This document shows positions 34,908-43,174 of a DNA stretch of 64,000 nt, in pieces. The position numbers and the translations under genes are program-made. Origin of the DNA: Paraburkholderia sp. BL25I1N1 (GTDB lineage Bacteria; Pseudomonadota; Gammaproteobacteria; Burkholderiales; Burkholderiaceae); the NCBI RefSeq assembly GCF_003002025.1, contig NZ_PVZB01000035.1:1-64000 (forward strand), in the 5' to 3' direction. Under the pieces are notes generated by a model. It was not told the DNA's origin. It worked only from the letters and a program-made list of their open reading frames with translations, and did no database searches. Within the stretch, counting starts at the first letter, position 1. Each line of letters opens with the position of its first letter.

Positions 34908-35165
34908 AACTGCGTGGCGCGGGTCCGGTTCAGCGATTCGTTGAGCGATCGCCAGGTTCGGTCAACTGCGCATGGGCCCAGCAGCATGGCGCATCGCCAG
35001 CGAACGGACGGCATCGGCCAGGGCTGTCGCGACTACGGTTCTGGAAGTACGTATCGCGACAGTTCATGAACGTTTCCGACCGTGCCCTGGCAGAATAAAG
35101 TTAAGTGCCGTGCGAACACGGCATCGAAAATTATGATCGTCGCGCCCGGTTCGATGTCCTGCGGG
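34908..35165. other. Intergenic, no gene recognised
   Basis: About 260 bases between the transposase remnant and the PhyH gene stop. Frames here have no recognisable homology. Probably decayed mobile DNA. Confidence 0.4.
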
Positions 35166-35996
35166 TCATCGCAGCTGCGTGCAAGAAGACGACCGGTACG
35201 GTTCGCCCGGTTCCAGCGACGGATCGTTGAGCTCACTGATGTCGTAAGGGAAGTTGCACCCGCGGGTCGGCAGAGGCCGGTAATACACCTTGTCGCCGTA
35301 GAACCGGTAGACCAGCGTGTGGCGATCGGGGCAATCCGGGGTCACTGGAGCGCCGCCGTGCAGCATGCCGGAATGAAACACCAGCGCATCGCTAGGCTCC
35401 AGATCCCAGGTAAAGACATCCCACGCCGCCGGGTCCTTGGCGCGGTCGGCCTCGATATCGGGGAGCCGGGGCCACTCGCAATCGATCCACAGCGGCGCGG
35501 TGTGGTCATTCGCATCGTTGTAGGAAGTGCCGTTGTACTGAACGCCGGCGTGGGAACCGCGGACGAATTCGAGTGCGTTATGCCGGGGAATCTTTTCGAA
35601 GCTGGTCCAGATGTTGAGCATCTGCGGCCCGCTCACCGGCACGTACGAGTTGTCCTGGTGCCAAGGCGACCGGCCGGCATTGCCGCCCTTCTTGATGAAC
35701 AGTTCTTCTCCGACAAACCACAAGTTCTCAGTGTCCCAGAGAGACGCCACGAATTCATCGAGTCCCAATTCCTTGACCGTCGCGACGTGCACATCGCGGT
35801 TCTCGACGTTGCCGTAGTCGTTAAAGGTCTCATAGGGCGTCCCCTCATAGGCCAGGCCGTGCAACGGGCTCGGGTGAGCGATCCCATAGTCGAAAGCCTC
35901 CCGCATCCGCTTGAGCCGCTCCGGCGAGAACAGACCTCGGACGACGATGGCACCGTCACGCGCCAAGTCTCGCTGCATTTGCTCTGTCACTTGCAT
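35166..35996 (-). CDS. Phytanoyl-CoA dioxygenase (PhyH) family protein
   Basis: A 276-residue Fe(II)/2-oxoglutarate dioxygenase. The facial triad is visible: H113 and D115 in SPWHQDNSYVP and a distal histidine in ALVFHSGMLHGGAP (about H213). An arginine for 2-oxoglutarate lies further on in TLVYRFYGD. Start at 35996, where GGAGGAG lies six bases upstream. Such enzymes hydroxylate at an unreactive carbon, often alpha to a thioester. It is alone behind promoter copy D, so it appears to be a single-gene member of the same regulon. Confidence 0.88.
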   Translation of the reverse strand: MQVTEQMQRDLARDGAIVVRGLFSPERLKRMREAFDYGIAHPSPLHGLAYEGTPYETFNDYGNVENRDVHVATVKELGLDEFVASLWDTENLWFVGEELFIKKGGNAGRSPWHQDNSYVPVSGPQMLNIWTSFEKIPRHNALEFVRGSHAGVQYNGTSYNDANDHTAPLWIDCEWPRLPDIEADRAKDPAAWDVFTWDLEPSDALVFHSGMLHGGAPVTPDCPDRHTLVYRFYGDKVYYRPLPTRGCNFPYDISELNDPSLEPGEPYRSSSCTQLR

Positions 35997-36193
35997 GGAA
36001 ATCTCCTCCTTCCTCTTTGACAACAACGTTTGCAATACATCGGGTGACGATGTCCGATCTGTTCAACCACGCACATGCTCAACGCCCGATAAGTGCACCG
36101 GGTCGCAGCGCAGGCCGCCGCATGATTGCCATCCGGCTCGCGGCCAGCGGCCGCTGCCCTTTCAAATCACCCTTGTCAATATTACGTATTGTC

Positions 36194-36280
36194 GGCCTAT
36201 AAATAACGTCTCAACGGCCAAATATTAGCGGCGCAGAGGCCTACAATCAAGGTGGATGAGCTAGGGGGAAACACCAACTG
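36194..36280 (-). promoter_or_regulatory. Regulon promoter copy D
   Basis: Minus strand: upstream box (36263-36280), -35 TTGATT (36245-36250), 17-bp spacer, -10 TAATAT (36222-36227). Plus-strand half-sites GGCCTA, GGCCAA and GGCCTA start at 36194, 36216 and 36238, 22 apart. Leader to the PhyH start is about 219 bases. Confidence 0.8.
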
Positions 36281-36586
36281 AATTGCGCCCAACCGATTGG
36301 GTGCGGTCACCGAAGCGCCGGTGCTAGCGCGCGCGAGTTCCCGAGGCGCTGTGCGCGGAATACGCCGAGCGAGACGCAACGCCGCGCGCGGAAGTCGACC
36401 GGGCGAGACTTCCTACGCATCGCCGAGCACAGCGCCGATGTATTTCCCGTGTGCTGTCCCTGGGATCGATCGGCTCATGCGATCGTCCATCACCACCGTG
36501 AATGACCACGCATTCAAAAAATAAAGTTCATCAATACCGGCGACGCCCCTAAGCTGCTTCCACCGACTTGAATCGCGGAAGAAGCA
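36281..36586. other. Intergenic region upstream of the phosphatase operon
   Basis: No gene recognised. The first 80 bases after the promoter box resemble the sequence after the box of copy C (for example GGTCACCGAAGCG here and GGTTACCGAAGCA there), suggesting duplication of more than the promoter itself. The promoter of the plus-strand operon at 36587 should lie here; I see no clear -35/-10. Confidence 0.4.
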
Positions 36587-37261
36587 ATGGCAGAACTCTT
36601 TCTGGTGCGGCACGGACAGGCGTCACTGGGCAGCCAGGACTACGATCGTCTCTCGGATACCGGCAAACAGCAGAGCATCTGGCTCGGTGAGCACTTCGCG
36701 CGCAATGGCATCCGATTCGATCGGGTGATGACCGGCTCGCTGCTGCGTCACGCCGAGACGCTCGACGCGATCCGCCTCGCCACATCGGGTGCCGACGTCG
36801 AATGCGAGATTCATCCCGGACTCGACGAATACGACTTTCACGCCCTCTTTCGCGCCCTGTGCGATGAAGATCTCCGTCTCGTCGAATCCGCGAAACGCAG
36901 CCCGCGTGAATTCTTCAAGGCATTGCGGGCGGTCCTGCATCTCTGGTGTGAATGCGCCCTCGACGATCGCGTGCCCGAAACATGGCGCGCGTTTCAGAAG
37001 CGCGTGGCCGCTGCGCGCGCGGCCATTCAGCAATGCGGCGCACGACGCGTCCTGGTGGTCACTTCCGGCGGCGTGATAGGCGCTTTCATGCAGCAGATCT
37101 TGCAAGCCCCTGCTGCGATGGCCATCGAACTCAACATGCAGGTCCGCAACAGCAGCGTTACGCATTGCTTCTTCAACCGCGAAGCGATTCAGCTATCGAG
37201 CTTCAACGGCATCGCGCATCTCGACGATCCACAGCGTCACGCGTTTCAAACCTACGGTTAG
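36587..37261 (+). CDS. Histidine phosphatase family protein
   Basis: A 224-residue protein of the phosphoglycerate-mutase-like superfamily. The catalytic RHG motif is at the N-terminus (ELFLVRHGQASLGSQDYDRLSDTGKQQ), and the second half has VTSGGVIGAFMQQIL near the C-terminus. It dephosphorylates a small phospho-substrate through a phosphohistidine. It is the first gene of an operon with a kinase-like phosphotransferase, an SDR and an ACAD10/11-like dehydrogenase (gaps 24, 36 and 24 bases), which suggests it acts on a phosphorylated acyl intermediate. Confidence 0.9.
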   Translation: MAELFLVRHGQASLGSQDYDRLSDTGKQQSIWLGEHFARNGIRFDRVMTGSLLRHAETLDAIRLATSGADVECEIHPGLDEYDFHALFRALCDEDLRLVESAKRSPREFFKALRAVLHLWCECALDDRVPETWRAFQKRVAAARAAIQQCGARRVLVVTSGGVIGAFMQQILQAPAAMAIELNMQVRNSSVTHCFFNREAIQLSSFNGIAHLDDPQRHAFQTYG

Positions 37262-37285
37262 TCCAACTGTCATGCACGGAAGCAT

Positions 37286-38314
37286 ATGAACAGCGAACGA
37301 TCCAGCTCGTCTCTCGACATCGACCGGCTCACGCCTTATCTCGAGCAACATCTCCCTGGTTTTCGTGGGCCGGTGCATGCGACGAAGTTCGCGGGCGGCC
37401 AGTCCAACCCTACGTGGCTACTCGACGCACAAGGCCGCCGCTATGTCCTGCGCCGCCAGCCGCCTGGGACTTTGCTCCAGTCCGCTCACGCAGTCGATCG
37501 CGAGTTTCGCGTGCTGAGCGCACTCGCGCAAACGCCGGTTCCCGTGGCGCGCGTCTGGCATCTCTGTGAAGACCGCGACATCATCGGCAGCCTGTTCTAT
37601 GTGATGAGCTACGAGCCCGGCCGCATCTTCTGGAACCCTGCCCTGCCCGAAGTCGATCACGACGCGCGGCGCGACTACTACGCATCGATCGTTTCGACAC
37701 TCGCGGCACTCCATGACGTCGATCCGGAAAGCGTCGGTCTCGGTGACTATGGCCGGCCCGGCAACTACTTTCAGCGACAGGTCGAACTCTGGACGAAGCA
37801 GTATCGCGCTTCCGAAACGGAGCGGATCCCGCCGATGGAAGCGCTCATCGACTGGCTGCCGAGCCATTGCCAGACCGATTCGCCACGCCCGGCGCTCGTG
37901 CACGGCGATTTCCGCATCGACAACCTCATCTTTGCCGACGTCGCGCCGCGCGTGCGCGCCGTGCTCGACTGGGAACTCTCGACCCTCGGCAATCCGCTCG
38001 CGGACCTCGCGTACTTCTGCATGTGCCTGCGCCTGCCGTCGAAGGGGCATATCACCGGGCTTCGCGGTCACGATCGCACTGCGCTGGGCATCCCCGAGGA
38101 GGAGGAGATCCTCGCACAGTACTGCGCATTGCGCGGTCTCAGCGACATCGGCAACTGGAACTTCTGTCTCGCATTCAGCTTCTTCCGCCTCGCCTCGATC
38201 GCTCAGGGCGTGAAGGCGCGCGCGTTGCAGGGCAATGCATCGAGCGCGGATGCGCACGAGGTCGGCCGCATGGTCGAACCGCTCGCCCGGCTCGCCGAGG
38301 ACCTGCTCGCGTAG
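37286..38314 (+). CDS. APH-like phosphotransferase (ACAD10/LvaA-type kinase)
   Basis: A 342-residue protein with the aminoglycoside phosphotransferase fold: an N-terminal glycine-rich part (FAGGQSNPTWLL), LVHGDFRIDNLIF as the catalytic HGDxxxxN motif and VLDWELSTLGNPLADLAYFC as the metal-binding DxD region. In the levulinate pathway of Pseudomonas and in human ACAD10/11, related domains phosphorylate 4-hydroxyacyl-CoA. With its neighbours it points to degradation of hydroxy acids rather than antibiotic resistance. Confidence 0.9.
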   Translation: MNSERSSSSLDIDRLTPYLEQHLPGFRGPVHATKFAGGQSNPTWLLDAQGRRYVLRRQPPGTLLQSAHAVDREFRVLSALAQTPVPVARVWHLCEDRDIIGSLFYVMSYEPGRIFWNPALPEVDHDARRDYYASIVSTLAALHDVDPESVGLGDYGRPGNYFQRQVELWTKQYRASETERIPPMEALIDWLPSHCQTDSPRPALVHGDFRIDNLIFADVAPRVRAVLDWELSTLGNPLADLAYFCMCLRLPSKGHITGLRGHDRTALGIPEEEEILAQYCALRGLSDIGNWNFCLAFSFFRLASIAQGVKARALQGNASSADAHEVGRMVEPLARLAEDLLA

Positions 38315-38350
38315 CGGACGATCTTTCTCAACCCGTCAAAAGGAACGACA

Positions 38351-39115
38351 TTGACTACGAAACTCTTCGACCTCACGGGACGCATCGCCCTCGTGACGGG
38401 CGCGAGCCGCGGCATCGGCGAGGCCATCGCGGCGCTGCTGGCCGAACAAGGTGCACATGTCATCGTATCGAGCCGCAAAGTGGAAGATTGCGAATCGGTC
38501 GCCGCGCGCATCCGCGTATCGGGCGCCAGCGCTGAAGCGTTCGCATGCCACGTCGGCCGCATGGAAGATATCGCGCTCATGTTCAGCCATATCCGCGAGA
38601 AGCACGGCCGGCTCGACATACTCGTCAACAACGCCGCGGCCAATCCGTACTTCGGCCATATCCTCGATACGGACCTCGCAGCCTACAACAAGACCGTCGA
38701 TGTGAACCTGCGCGGATACTTCTTCATGTCCGTCGAAGCCGGCAAGATGATGAAGATGCAGGGCCGCGGCAGCATCGTCAACACGGCTTCCGTCAACGCG
38801 CTCCAGCCGGGCGACATGCAGGGCATTTACTCGATCACCAAAGCGGCCGTCGTCAACATGACGAAGGCGTTCGCGAAAGAGTGCGGCCCGTTCGGCATCC
38901 GCGTGAATGCGATTCTGCCGGGCCTCACCAAAACGAAGTTCGCCAGCGCGCTGTTCGATGACAAGGCGGTCTACGAGCGCTGGATCAACGCGATCCCGCT
39001 GCGCCGCCACGGCGAACCCGACGAAATGGCCGGCACCGTGCTCTATCTCGTATCCGATGCGGCGAGCTATACGAACGGCGAATGCATCGTCGTCGATGGC
39101 GGCCTGACGATCTAG
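38351..39115 (+). CDS. Short-chain dehydrogenase/reductase
   Basis: A 254-residue classical SDR with the N-terminal TGASRGIGEA, NNAAANP, and the catalytic serine plus YxxxK (NTASVNALQPGDMQGIYSITKAA). A TTG start at 38351 is preceded by AAAGGAACGACA, and there is no better start. It probably oxidises the 3-hydroxyacyl-CoA made by the neighbouring kinase and dehydrogenase pair. Confidence 0.93.
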   Translation: MTTKLFDLTGRIALVTGASRGIGEAIAALLAEQGAHVIVSSRKVEDCESVAARIRVSGASAEAFACHVGRMEDIALMFSHIREKHGRLDILVNNAAANPYFGHILDTDLAAYNKTVDVNLRGYFFMSVEAGKMMKMQGRGSIVNTASVNALQPGDMQGIYSITKAAVVNMTKAFAKECGPFGIRVNAILPGLTKTKFASALFDDKAVYERWINAIPLRRHGEPDEMAGTVLYLVSDAASYTNGECIVVDGGLTI

Positions 39116-39139
39116 CCAACCGCGCGAAAGGAACCCATC

Positions 39140-40396
39140 ATGTTTTTCGCACATTACCCGAAAGTTGAAGACCTGATGCGCCGCGTGCGCAGTTTCATGG
39201 ACGAGCATATCGTGCCGCGGCAGCGTCAGTGGCACGACGAAGTGCACGCTGGGCGCTTCCCCGTCTCGTTCATGGAAGATCTCAAAGCCATGGCCAAGGC
39301 AGAGGGCCTGTGGAATCTCTTCCTGCCGCACCTGAAGGACGGCGAGCCCGGCACGCGTCTCACGAACCTCGAATACGCGCCGCTCGCGGAGATCATGGGC
39401 CGCGTTTCGTGGGCGTCCGAAGTCTTCAACTGCAATGCGCCCGATACCGGCAACATGGAACTGCTGCACATGTTCGCGACGCCCGCGCAGCGCGAAACAT
39501 GGCTCGTGCCGCTGCTCGATGGCCGAATCCGCTCCGCGTTCGCGATGACCGAGCCGGATGTGCCCTCCTCCGACGCGACCAACATCACGACCTCCATTCG
39601 CCGCGATGGCGACGACTACGTGATCAATGGCCGCAAATGGTTTATCACGAACGCTGCGCATCCGAACTGCAAGCTGTTCATCGTGATGGGCAAGACCGAT
39701 CCGGATGCCGAAAGCCATCGTCAGCAGAGCATGATCCTCGTGCCGGCAGGCACGTCCGGCGTGACGGTCGTACGCAATATCCCGGTCATGAGTCACATCT
39801 CGCCGGAAGGACATTGCGAGATCACGTTCACGAATGTTCGCGTGCCCGCGTCGAATCTGCTCGGCGAAGAAGGCAGCGGATTTGCGCTCGCGCAAGCGCG
39901 GCTCGGGCCGGGGCGCATTCACCACTGCATGCGCTCGATCGGCGCGGCCGAGCTCGCGCTCGAACTGATGATCGAGCGCGCTCAGGAGCGCAAGACGTTC
40001 GGCAAATATCTGCATCAGCACGGCACGATCGGCGAGTGGATCGCGAAATCGCGCATCGAGATCGATCAGGCGCGCTTGCTCGTGCTCAAGACAGCGTGGC
40101 TGCTCGACGAGGTCGGCGCGAAAGAGGCGCGCAAGGAAATCTCGATGATCAAGGCGCTGATTCCGCAGGTGCATACGGCGGTGTGCGATCGTGCGATGCA
40201 GGTATTCGGCGCGATGGGCGTGAGCCCGGACACGCCGCTCGCCGATCACTGGACCTGGGGACGGGCGTTGCGTTACGCCGACGGTCCCGACGAGGTCCAT
40301 CTCCAGGCCATCGCGAAAATGGAACTGGCGCAAGGCAAGGAGCGACCCGGTGCAATGGCGGCCTATCTGAACGTGCCGCCGCGTGACTGTGCCTGA
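39140..40396 (+). CDS. Acyl-CoA dehydrogenase, ACAD10/11-like
   Basis: A 418-residue protein with the acyl-CoA dehydrogenase fold (AFAMTEPDVPSSDATNITTSI; GSGFALAQARLGPGRIHHCMR; QVFGAMGVSPDTPLADHW). At the catalytic position the loop reads RYADGPDEVHLQAIAKMEL, with aspartate in place of the usual glutamate. This ADGPDEVH pattern is typical of the ACAD10/11 group. In the levulinate pathway the counterpart helps convert phosphorylated 4-hydroxyacyl-CoA to 3-hydroxyacyl-CoA. Start ATG 39140 with AAAGGAACC upstream. Confidence 0.92.
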   Translation: MFFAHYPKVEDLMRRVRSFMDEHIVPRQRQWHDEVHAGRFPVSFMEDLKAMAKAEGLWNLFLPHLKDGEPGTRLTNLEYAPLAEIMGRVSWASEVFNCNAPDTGNMELLHMFATPAQRETWLVPLLDGRIRSAFAMTEPDVPSSDATNITTSIRRDGDDYVINGRKWFITNAAHPNCKLFIVMGKTDPDAESHRQQSMILVPAGTSGVTVVRNIPVMSHISPEGHCEITFTNVRVPASNLLGEEGSGFALAQARLGPGRIHHCMRSIGAAELALELMIERAQERKTFGKYLHQHGTIGEWIAKSRIEIDQARLLVLKTAWLLDEVGAKEARKEISMIKALIPQVHTAVCDRAMQVFGAMGVSPDTPLADHWTWGRALRYADGPDEVHLQAIAKMELAQGKERPGAMAAYLNVPPRDCA

Positions 40397-40468
40397 CGAA
40401 ATCGAGGCAAACGTACGCATCCTCACAGCGCCTCCCGTTTATGATGATGGGCAAACGGAGACTGTGAG

Positions 40469-41368
40469 ATGCGTTCACCGAAGCTGGATCTGAACCTGTT
40501 CGTGGTGCTGGAGTCGATCTACGAGAAGCGCAACCTGACCCGCGCGGCCGAGGCGCTCTTCATCACGCAGCCCGCGGTCAGCAATGCGCTCGCACGCATG
40601 CGCAAGGCGTTCGATGATCCGCTGTTCGTCAGCACGTCGTCCGGAATGGTGCCTACGCCGTTCACGGAGAACATCATCGGGCGCGTGCGTGAAGGGCTGC
40701 AATTGCTCGAGGCGAGCGCGACCGAAGGCGACGTCTTCGCCCCGGCCGCGTCCGAGCGCACCTTTCGCCTCAGCATGCCCGATTTGACCGAAGCAATCCT
40801 GCTGCCGACGCTCGGCGAACTGTTGCAACAGCAGGCGCCCGGCATGCGCATCGAGTCTTATTTCACCCCGCGAAGCGAGGTCAGCACCGCGCTCGCCACC
40901 GGCAAGATCGACTTTGCCATCGACGCGCCGCTTATCGATGATCCGCAGCTGCATCAGGCGCGCCTCGGCCGCGACCGGTACGCCTGCATGCTGCGCCACG
41001 ATCATCCGTTCACCGGCGAGACACTCACGATGGACGACTACCTCGCGCTTGGCCATATTCAGGTGTCGAGCCGGCGTCAGGGGAGCGGGATCGTCGACGC
41101 CGAGCTTAAGCGGCTAGGCAAGCAGAGGCGCATACAAATGCGCGTGCAGCATTACATGGTCGCGCCGCTCGTCGCCTTGCGAACCGACCTTGCGCTGACC
41201 GCGCCGACACAGCTGCTGAAGCGTCACGACGCGCGCATGGTCGATCTGCCGTTTCCGCTCTCCGAACTGGAATGGCATTTGTACTGGCATCGCAGCAGCG
41301 AGCAGGACCAGGCGAGCTTGTGGCTTCGGGGAAAGATGATCGAGCTGATGTGCGACAAGCTCATGTGA
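40469..41368 (+). CDS. LysR family transcriptional regulator
   Basis: A 299-residue LysR regulator with an N-terminal winged helix (LDLNLFVVLESIYEKRNLTRAAEALFITQPAVSNALARMRKAF) and a C-terminal substrate domain. It reads in the same direction as the operon upstream and lies 72 bases behind it, so it may be its local regulator or an independent gene. The NodD/TrpI-like N-terminus does not identify an effector. Confidence 0.93.
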   Translation: MRSPKLDLNLFVVLESIYEKRNLTRAAEALFITQPAVSNALARMRKAFDDPLFVSTSSGMVPTPFTENIIGRVREGLQLLEASATEGDVFAPAASERTFRLSMPDLTEAILLPTLGELLQQQAPGMRIESYFTPRSEVSTALATGKIDFAIDAPLIDDPQLHQARLGRDRYACMLRHDHPFTGETLTMDDYLALGHIQVSSRRQGSGIVDAELKRLGKQRRIQMRVQHYMVAPLVALRTDLALTAPTQLLKRHDARMVDLPFPLSELEWHLYWHRSSEQDQASLWLRGKMIELMCDKLM

Positions 41369-41681
41369 TGTGTCGCGCATCGGTGTTTTCGCACAAGGCC
41401 GCACAACCCGGCACAATTACCACTCGTTCCGCATTTCCGAGCACGAACGCGGCGTCGGCGGCGGAATGGGATTTAACCGGACGCTGCGGATTCCGTCAAA
41501 TATGGATCCGGCTTCTCAATCAGCCGGATCGCACGTTCTGCTTACACCGATACCGGAAGCGATGAAGGAGCCACGGGCAGTGGCCACTTCATGGCGCTCG
41601 ACGCCCTTCAGTTTTCGCCTCACCGCATGGTGAGCCCGTAGCGAATAGTGATGACAGAAACGCCCGTTTATATCGAGGCAA
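41369..41681. other. Intergenic, no gene recognised
   Basis: About 310 bases between the LysR gene and the minus-strand YrdC-like gene. No recognisable protein, RNA or repeat. It probably marks the change from the catabolic block to accessory DNA. Confidence 0.4.
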
Positions 41682-42416
41682 TCAGGGCGCGCGCAGCAAC
41701 TCAAATTCCTTCAGATGACCCGATGGCAACTTGTCCCGTCCCGGGTCCGCGGGCAGCTCGATACCATACTGACGCATGACTACGTCAGAGATGAGTTCGT
41801 AGCAGCTACCAATCCGAACCACTTCAACTTCAGGAAACCGGAGGATGGTTGCCGACCGTTGATAGTGGTGATACTTGCGCAAGCCGTAATTGAGGATGAT
41901 GTCGGCGGCCGCTTTGATCTCCGTCTCGATATCATCCACACGAAACTTGGGGCCGCTTCCACTGAGGTTCGCCGACGAGCCAAAAAGAGGTTGCACCGCC
42001 TCGCGGCTCAGGCGACAGAGTTCGTTGTAAATGGGACCCGCGTTCAGCAACATGGCGATGGTGCCATTTGCTGTACTTGCCTCGAGCAACTCGTCGTCGA
42101 TCCTCTGAAGAAGCGGGTGGTCGAGACGGCACGGTGCGATTGCACCAAGCGGCAAGTTGTAGTCGAGGGTGATCGACTCGATGATGTCCTGCGAACGTTT
42201 GTCCAGCGCATGAATCTCTCGTTGCGTGATTGCGTCGCCGAGGATGGCATTGCGCTTGTGGCTGCCTCGCTTCTTCGTGTCGAAGATTTTCTGCATGGCG
42301 GCCTTACTACTGCCGACCATGCCATATCCAACATCGTTTGGCCAGATTGCAATGCCTCCTCCGGCAACGACTTCAAAGACCCGGCTTACATCGCTTGCAA
42401 TATCGATCCGCGGCAT
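41682..42416 (-). CDS. YrdC/Sua5-like protein (copy 1 of an inverted pair)
   Basis: A 244-residue protein of the YrdC fold: VVAGGGIAIWPNDVGYGMVG, then FDTKKRGSHKRN in place of the KR..KP loop, and LFGSSANLSGSG with the SxN motif. True YrdC/Sua5 make threonylcarbamoyl-AMP for tRNA; the changed N-terminal loop and the accessory setting suggest a different metabolic substrate. GGAG six bases before ATG 42416 decides the start. It runs head-to-head with a close copy at 42428. Confidence 0.8.
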   Translation of the reverse strand: MPRIDIASDVSRVFEVVAGGGIAIWPNDVGYGMVGSSKAAMQKIFDTKKRGSHKRNAILGDAITQREIHALDKRSQDIIESITLDYNLPLGAIAPCRLDHPLLQRIDDELLEASTANGTIAMLLNAGPIYNELCRLSREAVQPLFGSSANLSGSGPKFRVDDIETEIKAAADIILNYGLRKYHHYQRSATILRFPEVEVVRIGSCYELISDVVMRQYGIELPADPGRDKLPSGHLKEFELLRAP

Positions 42417-42427
42417 GCTCGTCTCCA

Positions 42428-43174
42428 ATGTGGATTTGGCGTAGTTTCTCGTTCGTTTTCGATGTCGTTAAAGACGGCGGAGTAGCTATATGGCCCAACG
42501 ACGTCGGCTACGGGATGATCGGGGGGACCACTCAGGCGCTGAAGAAGATTTTCGACACGAAGAAGCGCGGAAGTCACAAGAGAAACGCCCTCATCGGCAA
42601 CGCCATCACTCAACGCGAAGTGCACAGGCTCGATCAGCGGTCGCAAGACATCATCGAAACGATCACTATCGACTACAACCTTCCGTTGGGCGTAATCGCG
42701 CCGTGCAACATCGATCACCCGCTGCTGCGCAAGGTTGATCCCGAGCTGCTGGAAGCAAGCACGGCGAACGGCACGATCGCGATGCTGCTTAACGCGGGGC
42801 CGGTATATGCCGAACTCACGCGCCTTAGCCGCGAGGAAGTGCAGCCGCTGTTTGGCTCGTCCGCCAACCTGAGCGGTACGGGCCAAAGGTTCCGGGCCGA
42901 TGATCTTCAGCCTGAAATCCGTAGTGCCGCAGATATTGGCCTGGACTACGGACTGCGTAAGTATCACCACTATGGACGTTCAGTGACCATCATGCGATTC
43001 CCGGAGGTCGAGGTGGTGCGCATCGGGACGTGCTACGAGTTGATCGTTGACGCAGTTCGACGCGAGTATGGTATTGAACTTCCGGCAGACCCAGGGCGCG
43101 ATGTTCTGCCGTCCGGTCACCTGAAAGAGTTTGAGCTCGCGAAGAACGCTGATAGTTCGATTAGCGGTCACTGA
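42428..43174 (+). CDS. YrdC/Sua5-like protein (copy 2 of an inverted pair)
   Basis: A 248-residue product if it starts at the ATG at 42428. From FVFDVVKDGGVAIWPNDVGYG on, it matches copy 1 through to the end, at least three quarters identical by eye, including KRGSHKRN and LFGSSANLSGTG. The first dozen residues (MWIWRSFSF) do not match copy 1 and there is no ribosome site, so the 5' end may have been lost when the copy was made. The frame is open to 42230 but that part is antisense to copy 1. Whether it is expressed is unclear. Confidence 0.65.
   Translation: MWIWRSFSFVFDVVKDGGVAIWPNDVGYGMIGGTTQALKKIFDTKKRGSHKRNALIGNAITQREVHRLDQRSQDIIETITIDYNLPLGVIAPCNIDHPLLRKVDPELLEASTANGTIAMLLNAGPVYAELTRLSREEVQPLFGSSANLSGTGQRFRADDLQPEIRSAADIGLDYGLRKYHHYGRSVTIMRFPEVEVVRIGTCYELIVDAVRREYGIELPADPGRDVLPSGHLKEFELAKNADSSISGH

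Noticed and set aside
5104..36280. The 22-bp repeats as plasmid iterons or a CRISPR array
   Set aside because: Only three units per site, located at four separate promoters with core promoter elements between them, and no rep or cas genes nearby.
38336..40426. Minus-strand open frame of 696 codons over the SDR and acyl-CoA dehydrogenase genes
   Set aside because: Both plus-strand genes have intact motifs and ribosome sites; the reverse frame has none.
42230..42427. N-terminal extension of the plus-strand YrdC-like gene
   Set aside because: This part is antisense to the first YrdC-like gene and lacks family similarity. The gene more likely starts at 42428.
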